Positions 45,043-54,609 of a stretch of DNA of 64,000 bases are shown here, piece by piece. The stretch is from contig NZ_BPQP01000089.1 in assembly GCF_022179305.1 (NCBI RefSeq), positions 1 to 64,000 on the forward strand, in the 5' to 3' direction. The notes under the pieces were generated by a model, which was given only the letters and a program-made list of their open reading frames with translations, was not told the origin of the DNA and made no database searches. Numbering within the stretch: position 1 is the stretch's first letter; every line of letters begins with the position of its first letter. The DNA comes from Methylobacterium iners. Lineage in GTDB: Bacteria; Pseudomonadota; Alphaproteobacteria; Rhizobiales; Beijerinckiaceae. Both the position numbers and the translations under genes were made by a program.

Positions 45043-45924
45043 GTGGCGAAAACGTTCACTGGTACTTCTGCGACCGAAATCTTTAATATCGAAGAAGAAG
45101 ACGAGACGATCGTGGTCGTCGGGAATGGTGGCGACGACCTGTTCAACATCACCGGGGACGACGACGATCCCAACCAGGTGACGGTCGTGGCCGGCGGCGG
45201 CAACGACGCGCTGAACGTCACCTTCGGCAGCGGCGTGTTCCTCGGCGGCGGCGGCAACGACACCCTGAACGCGGCCGACGCGAACTTCCTGTTCAACGGC
45301 GAGGCCGGAATCGACATCCTGGATGTCGGCGCGGAGCTCGACGACCTGCGCGTGGTCTCGACGGGCAACGTGGCGACGATCTCCTCGACCAGCGGCGACG
45401 ACGATGACGAGGGGGAAGACGACGATGACGACGACGCTCCCGTCCAGCCGGCAGGCGACGACGACGACGACGACGATGATGATGCCGGCGGCGTGGGCGA
45501 CCTGACCGTTCAGACGGTCAACGTCGAGACCTTCGTGTTCGGCGAGCTCATCGTCAGGCAGAACGACGGCAGCCCGCTCGTCGACGACCTCTACTATCTC
45601 AGCCGGAACCCGGACGTGGCCGAGGCCGGAGTGGACCCGGACATGCATTACGCGCAGTTCGGCTGGCGGGAGGGCCGCGATCCGAACGCGTTCTTCGAGA
45701 CGGAGGATTACCTCGAGGCCAACGCCGACGTGCGCGCCGCCGGGGTCAATCCGCTCGAGCACTACGCGAATTTCGGATGGCGGGAGGGCCGCAATCCGTC
45801 GGACGAGTTCGACAACAACGCCTATCTCGCGGCCAACCCGGACGTCAGGGCGGCGGGGATCAATCCGCTGCGGCATTACCTCGAATTCGGCGTGGTCGAG
45901 GGCCGGCCCGTCTTCGAGGCCTGA
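45043..45924 (+). CDS. Asp-rich RTX-like protein with three C-terminal 38-residue repeats
   Basis: A 293-residue, very acidic protein from a GTG start with a strong ribosome site (ggggagaaacg). Residues about 27-90 hold three RTX-like nonapeptide motifs (GNGGDDLFN, GGGNDALNV, GGGGNDTLN) that normally bind calcium. Residues 119-148 are two Asp blocks of 6 and 9 or more (DDDDEGEDDDDDD, then GDDDDDDDDDAGG). Residues about 185-293 hold three repeats of the form YLxxNPDVxxAGxxPLxHYxxFGW, 38 residues apart. No signal peptide is seen; RTX proteins usually leave by type I secretion. Function unknown; metal binding is likely. Confidence 0.8.
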   Translation: MAKTFTGTSATEIFNIEEEDETIVVVGNGGDDLFNITGDDDDPNQVTVVAGGGNDALNVTFGSGVFLGGGGNDTLNAADANFLFNGEAGIDILDVGAELDDLRVVSTGNVATISSTSGDDDDEGEDDDDDDAPVQPAGDDDDDDDDDAGGVGDLTVQTVNVETFVFGELIVRQNDGSPLVDDLYYLSRNPDVAEAGVDPDMHYAQFGWREGRDPNAFFETEDYLEANADVRAAGVNPLEHYANFGWREGRNPSDEFDNNAYLAANPDVRAAGINPLRHYLEFGVVEGRPVFEA

Positions 45925-45992
45925 AATGCCACGTACTTCTGCTTCCCACGGGTCTGACGCAGCCTTCGTGAGGTAGGTCTTTCCCGCTCACG

Positions 45993-46148
45993 CTTGTCAT
46001 CCCGGGACCGCCCCCGGATCTGGCCTTTGGCCAGTCCGAGGATCAACTCCGCGGAGCCCGGGACCCAGAGCCGCCGACAGCGCCTCAACTTGCCGCGTCG
46101 GCGGTTCTGGGTTCCGGGCTCGCCTTGCGGCGACCCGGAATGACAAAG
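45993..46148. repeat. Long inverted repeat, family B, copy 2
   Basis: Starts cttgtcatcccgggacc and ends gacccggaatgacaaag, with inner arms cccagagccgccgacagcgc and gtcggcggttctgggttcc. It shares its ends and arms with 38680-38798 but has an extra insert (ggatctggcctttggcc) in the left arm. It lies between the Asp-rich gene and the exopolysaccharide locus and could end transcription from both sides. Confidence 0.85.
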
Positions 46149-46185
46149 GTGGCGGAAGGCGCGCGCGGCTCTCCCCGCCATCGCC

Positions 46186-47727
46186 TCAATACGCGTTCTT
46201 CGTCCGGAACAGCGCGAGCGGGGTGGCGAGCAGGATGCGGATATCGAACAGCACCGACCAGTTCTCGATGTAGTAGAGGTCGTGCTCGACGCGGCGCTGC
46301 AGCTTCTCGCTGGTGTCGGTCTCGCCTCGCCAGCCGTTGATCTGCGCCCAGCCGGTGATGCCGGGCTTGACCTTGTGGCGGGCGAAGTAGCCGTCGACGA
46401 CCTGGTCGTAGAGGGTGTTGGCGGCCTTGGCCTGCAGGGCGTGCGGGCGCGGGCCGACGAGGGAGAGCTCGCCCTTCACCACGTTGAAGAGCTGGGGCAG
46501 CTCGTCCAGCGAGGTCTTGCGGATGAAGCGCCCGACCGGCGTCACCCGCGGGTCGTCCTTCGTGACGAGCTTGGCGGCCGCCGCGTCGCCCCGATCGGCG
46601 TACATCGAGCGGAACTTGAAGACCTCGATCAGCTCGTTGTTGAAGCCGTAGCGCTTCTGCCGGAACAGGACCGGCCCGGACGAGGTGAGGCGGACGGCGA
46701 GCGCCACGGCGAGCATCACCGGCGCGAGGCCGACCAGCGCGAGGAGGCCGACGACCCGGTCGAACACGTTCTTGGCGACGATGTCCCAATCGGCCATCGG
46801 CTTGTCGAAGACGTCGAGCACCGGCACGTCGCCGAGATAGGAATAGGCGCGCGGGCGCAGGCGCAGCTTCGTCGCCTGGGCGGAGAGCCGGATGTCGATC
46901 GGCAGCACCCAGAGCTTGGCGAGCATCTGGAGCATGCGGTCCTCGGCCGCGATCGGCAGCGTGAAGACCACGAGGTCGAGCCGCGTCGTGCGGGCATAGG
47001 CGACGAGATCGGTGACGGAGCCGAGTTTGGGGTAGCCGCCGACCACCGTCGAGGCGCGGTCGTCGCCGCGGTCGTCGAACACACCGACGATCCGGATGCC
47101 GGAATCGGACTGGGTTTCGAGGGCGCGGATGAGGTCCTCGGCCAGCGGCCCGCCGCCGACGACGGCAGTGCGCCGGTCGAAGCGGCCCTGCCGCATCTGG
47201 GCGCCGATCACGCGGGAGAGGACGAAGCGCTCGGCGAGGAGAAGGACGAGGCCCGCGGCGTAGAAGCTTCCGAGCCAGATTCGGGAATACTGGTCTGCGA
47301 GCTTGGCGAAGACGAGCACGGCCGCAGCCAGGAGGAAGACGAGGGACCAGGAGGCGGCGAGCCGCAGGGCGGTCTTTCCGAAGCCGCGAAACGCCCCGAT
47401 CCGGTAGGTTCCGGCGAACTGGAACAGGAGCGTGGCGAGGCCCGCGATGCCCAGCACCGCGCCGGCGTAGCGGAACCCGAGCGGCACGAGCCCCGCGAGC
47501 ACCGCCTGGTGCATCGCAAGCCCGAGGGTGGCGATCAGCGCGAATTCGGCGAGGCGCACGCAGCCGATGAGCACCACCGACGACATGGCAGGTGCCGACA
47601 TCGGCGGAGCAAGGACTTCGGCCGGCGGCATCGCCTCGGGCGGGGCCGGCGCGTCGAAGCCCGTGACGCGGACGGCCGCGGAGCCGCCAGCCGCCCTGAG
47701 AAGATCACGAACGTCGAACGCACTCAT
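46186..47727 (-). CDS. Undecaprenyl-phosphate sugar phosphotransferase (polyprenyl glycosylphosphotransferase)
   Basis: A 513-residue membrane enzyme that starts exopolysaccharide repeat-unit assembly. Four to five TM segments (residues about 55-180), a Rossmann-like region (TAVVGGGPLAEDLIRALE) and the C-terminal catalytic domain with KRYGFNNELIEVFKFRSMYA, TSLDELPQLFNVVKGELSLV and GPRPHA, the WcaJ/ExoY family signature. First enzyme of the polysaccharide locus that runs to about 54.6 kb. Confidence 0.93.
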   Translation of the reverse strand: MSAFDVRDLLRAAGGSAAVRVTGFDAPAPPEAMPPAEVLAPPMSAPAMSSVVLIGCVRLAEFALIATLGLAMHQAVLAGLVPLGFRYAGAVLGIAGLATLLFQFAGTYRIGAFRGFGKTALRLAASWSLVFLLAAAVLVFAKLADQYSRIWLGSFYAAGLVLLLAERFVLSRVIGAQMRQGRFDRRTAVVGGGPLAEDLIRALETQSDSGIRIVGVFDDRGDDRASTVVGGYPKLGSVTDLVAYARTTRLDLVVFTLPIAAEDRMLQMLAKLWVLPIDIRLSAQATKLRLRPRAYSYLGDVPVLDVFDKPMADWDIVAKNVFDRVVGLLALVGLAPVMLAVALAVRLTSSGPVLFRQKRYGFNNELIEVFKFRSMYADRGDAAAAKLVTKDDPRVTPVGRFIRKTSLDELPQLFNVVKGELSLVGPRPHALQAKAANTLYDQVVDGYFARHKVKPGITGWAQINGWRGETDTSEKLQRRVEHDLYYIENWSVLFDIRILLATPLALFRTKNAY

Positions 47728-47819
47728 CGGGTCTACTCGAAGCTGCCTGCGCTGCCCTCGCGCAATACTTAGGATTAGCGAAGGCTGATCACGGAAGACT
47801 TAATGCCGGGGCGGACGGA

Positions 47820-49028
47820 TCACGTCGATTTCGGCGCGTTCCCGGCCAGCACCGGCGCAGGGGGCGCGGCTTCCCTGGCGCGGAAGGCGGCGGCGTAGCC
47901 GGACAGTACGTCGGCACCCATTCGGGTCATCGAGAAGCGCGTGCGTACGGATTCGCTCAAGGCGCAGAAGCGGGCGCGCCGCTGGTCCGGCGCCTCGTCG
48001 AGCACCCGCGCGATCGCCCCGGCGAGGGCGCCGGGATCGCGCGGCGGCACGAGCTCGGACGCCGCCGCGCCGAAGATCTCCGGGATGCCGCCGACATTGG
48101 TGGCGATCAGGGGCTGGCGCGCCGCCGCCGCTTCGAGAACGACGTAGGGGAGGGATTCGGCGAGCGAGGGCACCACCAGGATGTCGCCGCGGGCGAGGAC
48201 CGGCCGGATCGGCTGGGGCGGCTCGAAGGTGACCGCCTCGGACAGGCCCATGGCCTGCGCCCGCTCGCGGATGATCTCGGCATCCGGTCCCGAGCCGACC
48301 ATCAGGAGGGTCAGCGGCCGCCCGGCGGCCCGCAGGCTCGCCAGCGCCTCCAGCAGGAACGGCACGCCCTTCGCGTCGCGCAGCTCGCCGATGTAGAGGA
48401 GGTCATGGCGCTCGGCCGCCGGCTCGACGGGCTCGAACTCGGCCTCGGCGATGCCGTTATGGACGATGCGGGTGAGGTGCCGGCTCGGGCCGACATAGGC
48501 GGCGTGGCGCCCGGCCACGTACTCGCTCTCGAACAAGAAGGCGTCGGTGCGCAAGGAAAGCAGGCGCTCCGCGCCCATGTAGAGGCGATGCAGGGCGGTG
48601 CCCGGCCGGTAATTGTAGCTGCCGCCATGGGGCGTGTAGGCCCGGATCGGCGCCGGACCGCGGCCGAGGACGGGGCTGAGCCTCGCATAGACGCCGCCCT
48701 TGGCGCCGTGGCCGTGCAGGACGTTCGCGCCGAGCGCCGCCGCGCGGCGGGCGATCACCGCCAGCACGGCGAGGTCGGACGGGGTGGGGTTGCGGCGCAT
48801 CGGCAGACGCGTCACGCCGAGCGCGAGGCAGGGTTCGAGCTCGGCGAGCTGCCGGGCGGCGCGCTCGCCCCCCGTCGAGGCATCGCAGATGATCCCCACC
48901 GCATGGCCGGACGCGGCCTGGAGGCGCGCGAGGTCGTTGACGTGCCGGAACAACCCCCCGACCGGCGCACGGAAGACGTGCAGGATTCGGTAGGGAGGGG
49001 CGGCCGGATCGAGGGCTGACGCGACCAA
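47820..49028 (-). CDS. Glycosyltransferase family 4
   Basis: A 402-residue GT-B enzyme. The acceptor half shows RILHVFRAPVGGLFRHVNDL; the donor half shows LLYIGELRDAKGVPFLLEAL, a GSGPDAE loop and the conserved PSLAESLPYVVLEAAAARQP with the sugar-nucleotide-binding Glu. It adds a sugar to the lipid-linked unit made by the neighbouring phosphotransferase. Sugar identity cannot be told. Confidence 0.9.
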   Translation of the reverse strand: MVASALDPAAPPYRILHVFRAPVGGLFRHVNDLARLQAASGHAVGIICDASTGGERAARQLAELEPCLALGVTRLPMRRNPTPSDLAVLAVIARRAAALGANVLHGHGAKGGVYARLSPVLGRGPAPIRAYTPHGGSYNYRPGTALHRLYMGAERLLSLRTDAFLFESEYVAGRHAAYVGPSRHLTRIVHNGIAEAEFEPVEPAAERHDLLYIGELRDAKGVPFLLEALASLRAAGRPLTLLMVGSGPDAEIIRERAQAMGLSEAVTFEPPQPIRPVLARGDILVVPSLAESLPYVVLEAAAARQPLIATNVGGIPEIFGAAASELVPPRDPGALAGAIARVLDEAPDQRRARFCALSESVRTRFSMTRMGADVLSGYAAAFRAREAAPPAPVLAGNAPKST

Positions 49029-49165
49029 AGCGGGGTCTCCACGCGACGGGTTCTTGCGCGGGAGCCTAAGACGAAATGTCTGGGTGCCTGGTTAAGCGGC
49101 AGGCGCAACCAGGCCGCGCGGCGGCCAAACGCCGATCGCGGTTAGGAAGGACCTAACGACAGCGA

Positions 49166-49738
49166 TCAGAAGAAGCGCTCCTTGATCACGATCGTGTCGC
49201 CGGGGCGGACCGGGTAGGTCATCGGGACGATGCCAGAGACGAGGCCGTCCCGGCCCTCGCGGGTGACGACGGCATAGTCGCGCGCCGCCCGCGGACCGAA
49301 GCCCGCCGCGATGGCGACCGCCGTCTCGACCGCCATGCCGTTGACGTAGGGGTACTGGCCCGAGGTCGTCACCTCGCCCAGGATGTAGAACGGACGGTAG
49401 GCGTCGACCTCGACGGTGACCTTGGGCTCGCGCACGAAGCCCGCCGCGAGCTTCGTCTCGACGGTCTTGGCGGCCTGGGCCGTGCTCTGGCCGCCGACCT
49501 TCACGAGGCCGATCAGCGGCATCGCGATATTGCCGCCGCCGTCGACGGCGTAGATGTTCGAGAGGTTGTCCTGGCCGAACACGATGACGCGCAGGCGGTC
49601 GCCGGCCGCCAACGTATAGCGGGCACCGATCGATCCGGTGCCGGTCGCGTCGAGCAGGTCCGTTCGAAAGTCCGGCCGCAGGCAGCCGCCGAGCGCGAGA
49701 CTCGAGCCGAGAGCGAGAAGGAGCGCGCGCCGATTCAT
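49166..49738 (-). CDS. Polysaccharide export lipoprotein (Wza/GumB-like)
   Basis: A 190-residue lipoprotein: MNRRALLLALGSSLALGGCL has a lipobox (LGGC). The SLBB/poly-export domain reads YTLAAGDRLRVIVFGQDNLS, then FYILGEVTTSGQYPYVNGMA. It forms the outer membrane channel for exopolysaccharide. Divergent from the chain-length gene by about 190 bp, which should hold both promoters. Confidence 0.92.
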   Translation of the reverse strand: MNRRALLLALGSSLALGGCLRPDFRTDLLDATGTGSIGARYTLAAGDRLRVIVFGQDNLSNIYAVDGGGNIAMPLIGLVKVGGQSTAQAAKTVETKLAAGFVREPKVTVEVDAYRPFYILGEVTTSGQYPYVNGMAVETAVAIAAGFGPRAARDYAVVTREGRDGLVSGIVPMTYPVRPGDTIVIKERFF

Positions 49739-49927
49739 CACCACTGCCACGATGAGTAGCCTACTGAGGCGTATTGCTAAGGCGATATGGTTAACGAAAG
49801 CTGACATCGCGAAACGGATGCGGGGGACCGGCCGGAAATTAACTCCTGGTCAATCTTAACGATGTCTATTCGGGGTCGAGACTGCGTTCGAGCGGTCGGT
49901 CATCTTGCCTCGCGTAAAGATCGTGCC

Positions 49928-52201
49928 ATGCCCCGCTCTACGCTCCACCCCGCTCAAGCACCCGCCGCCCAGCCGGCGCGCGAGGGTCTGAAGGTCTCGC
50001 AGATTGGGGGACCGCTGCGGCGCTCGGCGCTCGGGATCGCGCTGGCGACGACGATCGCGGGCTTGAGCGCCTTCGCCTTCGTGCAGGTCGTGCCGCCGCG
50101 CTACACCGGCGAGGCAAAGGTCCTGCTGGAGAGCCGCGAGGCCTCCTTCGCCCGTTCCGCCCAGGAGCGCAGCGAGCCGGCCCTGCCCATCGACGAGCAG
50201 GCGGTGGCGAGCCAGGTCCAGGTCGTGATGTCGCGCGACCTCGCCCGGGAGGCGATCCGCCGGCTCAACCTCGTCGGCAACCCGGAATTCGACGGCAGCG
50301 TTGAGGGGATCGGCCCGGTGAAGCGTGCGCTGATGGCCGTGAGCCTCGCGCAGAATCCCCTGGAGCGGCCGGCCGAGGACCGGGTGCTCGAAGCCTATTT
50401 CGACCGGCTGCTGGTCTATTCGGCGGGCAAGTCGCGCATCCTGACGATCGAGTTCCGCTCGCGGGACGCGGAGCTCGCGGCCCGGGCCGCCAACACGGTC
50501 GCGGAGCTCTACATCGTCTCGCTGGAGGCGGCGAAGATCGACACCGCCCGCTACGCCTCGACCTGGCTCGGCGGCAACATCGAGACCCTGCGCAGCCGCG
50601 TCGCCGAGGCCGAGGCGAAGGTCGAGGCCTTCCGCGCCCGCAACGGCCTGATCACGACGGGCGTCGCCAACCAGCCCCTCAACGCCCAGCAGCTCGCCGA
50701 GCTGTCGAGCCAGCTCTCGCAGGCCCGCAGCGCCAAGGCCGACCTGACGGCCCGCGCCAGGCTCATCAAGGAGATGATCAAGGACGGGCGCGCCTTCGAG
50801 ATCCCGGATGTCGCCAACAACGAGACCATCCGGCGCACCGTCGAGCAGCGCATCACGCTGCGCGCCCAGCTCGCGCTCGAATCCCGCACGCTGCTGTCCG
50901 AGCATCCCCGCATCAAGGAGCTGACGGCGCAGGTCGCGGACCTCGACGCGCAGATCAAGGCCACCGCCGAGCGGGTGGTCCGCACCATGGAGAACGAGGC
51001 CAAGCTCGCCGAGGCCCGGGTCGAGGCACTCGGTGCGACCGTCGACGGCCAGCGCGACACGGTCGCCAAGGGCAATTCCAGCGAGGTGCAGCTCCGCGCC
51101 CTGGAGCGCGAGGCCAAGGCCCAGCGCGAGCAGCTCGAATCCTACCTGTCCCGCTACCGCGAGGCGAGCGCCCGCGACGCCGAGAACGCGGCACCGGCCG
51201 ATGCCCGCGTGGTCTCCCGCGCCGTGGTGCCGGAACTGCCGTCCTTCCCCAAGAAGCTGCCGATCGTCGGCCTCGCCACCCTCATGGGCTTCCTTCTCTC
51301 GGCCGGCCTCGTGCTCGGCCGCCACCTCCTCACGGAGCCCGCCGAGCCCATGCGCCGCCGGGAGCCGGAGGTGGGTGCGCCTTCCGACGAGCCCCCGGGC
51401 CGGCCCGAGCCGGTGCCCTTCGTCTTCCCGGAAGCCTCCCCGGCGCTCGCCCGGCCCGCCGCGCCGATGCGCGCGGAGCCCCGGGAGCCGCCGCCCATCG
51501 CCGCCACACTGGAGACGCCCGAGGCTCCGCGAGCCGCAGAACCGGCCACGGCGATGCCCGCACCGGCGCCGGTCGCGAGGGAGGCCTCATCCGCCTACCA
51601 TCTCGACCCGCTGATCGAGCGCCTGCGCTCGGGCAAGGTTTACGGCGGTCGCCGTGTGCTCGTGGCCGAGACGGTGCCCGTGAAGGGGGGACAGGGACTC
51701 GCCGAGAGCCTGGCACGGACCCTGGCCGCGGGTGCCCGGACGCTGCTCGTCGACCTGAACGGCCGGACCGGCGGCGCGGACGAGCCCGGCCTCACCGATC
51801 TCGTGGCCGGCGAGGCGGGCTTCTTCGACGTGATCCAGTCCTTCCGGGATTGCCCGCTTCACGGGATCGCTCGCGGCTCGATCGAGGCCGAGATCCTGAT
51901 CGAGGAGGCCGAGGCGCTCGGCATCACCCTCGACGCGCTGGCCGAGGCCTATGACTGGATCGTCTGCCGCCTCGACGCGGCGCAGACCCCTGCCCACGAC
52001 ATCCTGAGCGCGACGGCCGGACGGATGGCGGCGGTGGTCATCGCCTCGAACGCCGAGGCGGACGACCCGGACCTGCTCGCCCTCTACGCGGCCGCCGAGG
52101 ATGCCGGCGCCGGCCAGGTTCTGGTGGCCCAGGATCGCGCGGCGATCGAAGCCGCGAAACCCGTCGAGCCGGAGATGCAGCTGCGCCTGTCGGCGGCCTA
52201 G
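49928..52201 (+). CDS. Wzz/GumC-type polysaccharide co-polymerase with degenerate kinase-like domain
   Basis: A 757-residue inner membrane protein. TM1 is at about residues 35-55, followed by a Wzz domain with long coiled coils (about 190-400, RVAEAEAKVEAFRARNGLIT), TM2 at about 440-460, and a Pro/Ala/Glu-rich linker. The C-terminal part (about 565-757) resembles a BY-kinase/ParA fold (VLVAETVPVKGGQGLAESLA, TLLVDLNGRTGG), but the P-loop Lys-Thr is lost, so it should not bind ATP normally. It sets chain length with the export lipoprotein. Its TAG overlaps the convergent stop. Confidence 0.88.
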   Translation: MPRSTLHPAQAPAAQPAREGLKVSQIGGPLRRSALGIALATTIAGLSAFAFVQVVPPRYTGEAKVLLESREASFARSAQERSEPALPIDEQAVASQVQVVMSRDLAREAIRRLNLVGNPEFDGSVEGIGPVKRALMAVSLAQNPLERPAEDRVLEAYFDRLLVYSAGKSRILTIEFRSRDAELAARAANTVAELYIVSLEAAKIDTARYASTWLGGNIETLRSRVAEAEAKVEAFRARNGLITTGVANQPLNAQQLAELSSQLSQARSAKADLTARARLIKEMIKDGRAFEIPDVANNETIRRTVEQRITLRAQLALESRTLLSEHPRIKELTAQVADLDAQIKATAERVVRTMENEAKLAEARVEALGATVDGQRDTVAKGNSSEVQLRALEREAKAQREQLESYLSRYREASARDAENAAPADARVVSRAVVPELPSFPKKLPIVGLATLMGFLLSAGLVLGRHLLTEPAEPMRRREPEVGAPSDEPPGRPEPVPFVFPEASPALARPAAPMRAEPREPPPIAATLETPEAPRAAEPATAMPAPAPVAREASSAYHLDPLIERLRSGKVYGGRRVLVAETVPVKGGQGLAESLARTLAAGARTLLVDLNGRTGGADEPGLTDLVAGEAGFFDVIQSFRDCPLHGIARGSIEAEILIEEAEALGITLDALAEAYDWIVCRLDAAQTPAHDILSATAGRMAAVVIASNAEADDPDLLALYAAAEDAGAGQVLVAQDRAAIEAAKPVEPEMQLRLSAA

Positions 52202-53346
52202 GCCGCCGGCGCGCCCCTCGCCGACCACCGCCGCAGGCGCTGGATCACCGCCCACAGGCGCGGGTCACGCTTGATCCGGCGCTTGAGGCGGGAGAGGCCG
52301 ATCGCCTGCATCGCGAAGACGGTCCCGCGCAGGGTGACGGGGATCGCCACCTCCGCAAGCTCGATGGTCTCGTCGCAGATGCTGGCCTTGTAGCGCGCCT
52401 CGCCGACGCCGAGGTCGAAGCCCCGGCGCCCGCGAACGGCCTGGTCGCGGATGAGGTGGTGCAGGAGGACGTCGCCCGGGCTCCAGCGGCTCGCGGCCGG
52501 GTCGCCATCGAAGGCCGTCATCATGCCGCTGAAGCGCTGCGTGTCGACGGCCCCGCCGAACGTCGCCAGCACGCGCCCGGTCTCGACCGCGACAAGGGCG
52601 TGGACCTCGATCGCCGAGTTTTCGCCGGCGGCGCCCGCCGAGAGGAAGTCGCGCACGCCCGCCTCCGCATAGGGGTCGGCGACTCCCATCTGCGCGAATC
52701 GAACGGCCTTCTGCGCGTAGAAGGCCTGGAGATAGGCGGTCGCCTCCTCGGGCGTCGCCGCCACCCGATGCTCGATCGTGCCGAAGCCCTCGACGAGCTT
52801 GCGCTCCTTGGCCCTCAGCTTCTTGCGGGCATCCGCGCTGAAGACGCGCTTCATCGTCGAATCCGGATCGGGACCGAGCATGAGGCCGTAGGCGTCGCTC
52901 GGCGAAGGTTCCGCCCGCAGGGCCAGCGGGTTGGCCGCGCCGTCCCAGAACCGGGGCTGGTGGGAGAGCGCGTAGACGTCGATGCCCGCCGACCCGCCGA
53001 CGAGCCGCAGCGCCTCGCGCAGATCCTCGCCGGGCATGGCCGCCGCCTCGCGGGAGGCGAAGAGCGGCATGTGGTAATTGGCGTGCTTGGCCCCGACGAC
53101 CCGCGCGACGGCGGCGCCCCGCTCGCGGGCGACGGTGAGCGGCAGGATCATCCGGCCCCGCCCGGCGGCGTCGCGCAGCACGATGATGCGCAGGGCGGCG
53201 GCCGGCTCCGCACGCAGATAGGCCGCGACCCAGTCGAAGCGCTGGTAGGGCGTGGCCAGCACAGCCGGGTCGCTCTCGAGCCCGCGCCACAGCGCCTCGA
53301 CGCCGGCGAGATCCTCGAAGACCTCCGCCCTCAGTCCGGCGCTCAT
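52198..53346 (-). CDS. GNAT/FemAB-like acyltransferase of the polysaccharide locus
   Basis: A 382-residue soluble protein of the CelD/BcsL type: FSADARKKLRAKERKLVEGF and the late SRWSPGDVLLHHLIRDQAV are typical, with GFDLGVGEARYKASICDE. Probably acylates a sugar or a nucleotide sugar in exopolysaccharide making. The ATG at 53346 is chosen because GGGAGAGA lies just upstream; 53361 is possible. Its stop and the upstream convergent stop share the palindrome ctag (52198-52201). Confidence 0.82.
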   Translation of the reverse strand: MSAGLRAEVFEDLAGVEALWRGLESDPAVLATPYQRFDWVAAYLRAEPAAALRIIVLRDAAGRGRMILPLTVARERGAAVARVVGAKHANYHMPLFASREAAAMPGEDLREALRLVGGSAGIDVYALSHQPRFWDGAANPLALRAEPSPSDAYGLMLGPDPDSTMKRVFSADARKKLRAKERKLVEGFGTIEHRVAATPEEATAYLQAFYAQKAVRFAQMGVADPYAEAGVRDFLSAGAAGENSAIEVHALVAVETGRVLATFGGAVDTQRFSGMMTAFDGDPAASRWSPGDVLLHHLIRDQAVRGRRGFDLGVGEARYKASICDETIELAEVAIPVTLRGTVFAMQAIGLSRLKRRIKRDPRLWAVIQRLRRWSARGAPAA

Positions 53347-53559
53347 TCTCTCCCGGACCATGCCAACCCCGGCCAGATCATCGACGGCAATCGCCACCAC
53401 ACCACTCCAGTCCCACCACGTCCGCTCACCCAACCCCGGAAGGCCTGAAGCCGGGGTTGAGGCGTGCCGTCCGCTGCGCGTGATCTTGCGGGCGTGGGTA
53501 ACGAAACCTTGCCGCATCGGGCTTAGGAAGGAGCGCCGGTCCTCCTCGAAGCTCGCCCC

Positions 53560-54609
53560 ATGCTGTCCTCCCGCAACCGCCACCGCCTGTTCGATGCGAG
53601 CTTCCGTGCGATCGCGGGCACGCGGGCCGATCGCTGGCTCGCGCCTCTCGCGCGCGGGCTCGGGGTGATCCTCACCTTCCATCATGTCCGCCCGGAGCCA
53701 CCGGGGGCCTACGCACCGAACAGCCTGCTCACGATCACACCGGCCTTCCTCGACCGGGTGCTGACCCGGCTCAAGGCGCTCGGCTTCGACCTGATCGGCC
53801 TCGACGCGGTGCCCGGGCGCCTGGCCGGCGAGGGGAGCCGCGCGCCCTTCGCGGTGCTCACCTTCGACGACGGCTACCGCGACAATGTCGAGCACGCCCT
53901 GCCCGTGCTGCGCCGGCACGGCGCACCCTGGACGCTGTTCGTGACGAGCGACTTTGCGGAAGGGCGCGGCCGTCTGTGGTGGCTCGAGCTGGAAGGGGCC
54001 ATCGCCCGCCTCAACCGGGTCAGGCTCGGGTCCTTCGATCTGCCGGCGACGGACCCGTCCGAGAAATTCGCAGCCTTCGAGACGGTCTACCGGCACCTGC
54101 GCGCCGGCCCGGAGGCGGCGCTTCTCTCAGGCATCGCCGATCTCTGCGCCGAGGCGGGTATCGCAACCGGCGGCGAGGCCGGGCGTCTCTGCCTCTCCTG
54201 GGACGAGTTGCGCGCGCTGGCAGTCGATCCGGCGGTGACAATCGGGGCCCATACGGTGAGCCACCCGATGCTCGCCAAGCACGGTGCGGCGGTCGCCGCC
54301 GGCGAGATCGCGCAAGGACGCGACCGGATCGCGGCACAGCTCGGGCGCTCGGTACGCCACCTCTCCTATCCGGTGGGCGACCCGACCTCCGCCGGTCCCC
54401 GCGAATTCGCGATGGCCCGCGACGCGGGCTTCGCCACCGCGGTCACGACCCGGCCCGGCCACCTCTTCGCGGCCCATGCCGCCCACCTGCACGCCCTGCC
54501 GCGGATCTCGATCAACGGCTGTCACCAGAACGATGCCGCGCTGAGCGCGCTGCTGTCGGGGGTGCCGTTCCTGGCCTGGAACCGGGGGCGGCGAGTGTCG
54601 GTGGGGTGA
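53560..54609 (+). CDS. Polysaccharide deacetylase (NodB/CE4 family)
   Basis: A 349-residue enzyme with the CE4 motifs: LTFDDGYRDN (catalytic Asp and metal Asp), HTVSHPMLAKH (metal His pair) and RHLSYPVGDP. It removes N- or O-acetyl groups from polysaccharide. There is no clear signal peptide, so it may act on cytoplasmic precursors, or the hydrophobic stretch GLGVILTFHH may only be a beta strand. It closes the exopolysaccharide locus. Confidence 0.9.
   Translation: MLSSRNRHRLFDASFRAIAGTRADRWLAPLARGLGVILTFHHVRPEPPGAYAPNSLLTITPAFLDRVLTRLKALGFDLIGLDAVPGRLAGEGSRAPFAVLTFDDGYRDNVEHALPVLRRHGAPWTLFVTSDFAEGRGRLWWLELEGAIARLNRVRLGSFDLPATDPSEKFAAFETVYRHLRAGPEAALLSGIADLCAEAGIATGGEAGRLCLSWDELRALAVDPAVTIGAHTVSHPMLAKHGAAVAAGEIAQGRDRIAAQLGRSVRHLSYPVGDPTSAGPREFAMARDAGFATAVTTRPGHLFAAHAAHLHALPRISINGCHQNDAALSALLSGVPFLAWNRGRRVSVG

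Noticed and set aside
45400-45490. Asp-codon run considered as a sequencing artefact or microsatellite
   Set aside because: GAC and GAT are mixed and the frame continues into well-formed 38-residue repeats, so it looks like real coding sequence, though slippage between strains is likely.
45580-45920. Tandem repeats considered as a CRISPR array
   Set aside because: The repeats are protein-level with diverged DNA, in frame, and there are no constant DNA repeats or cas genes.
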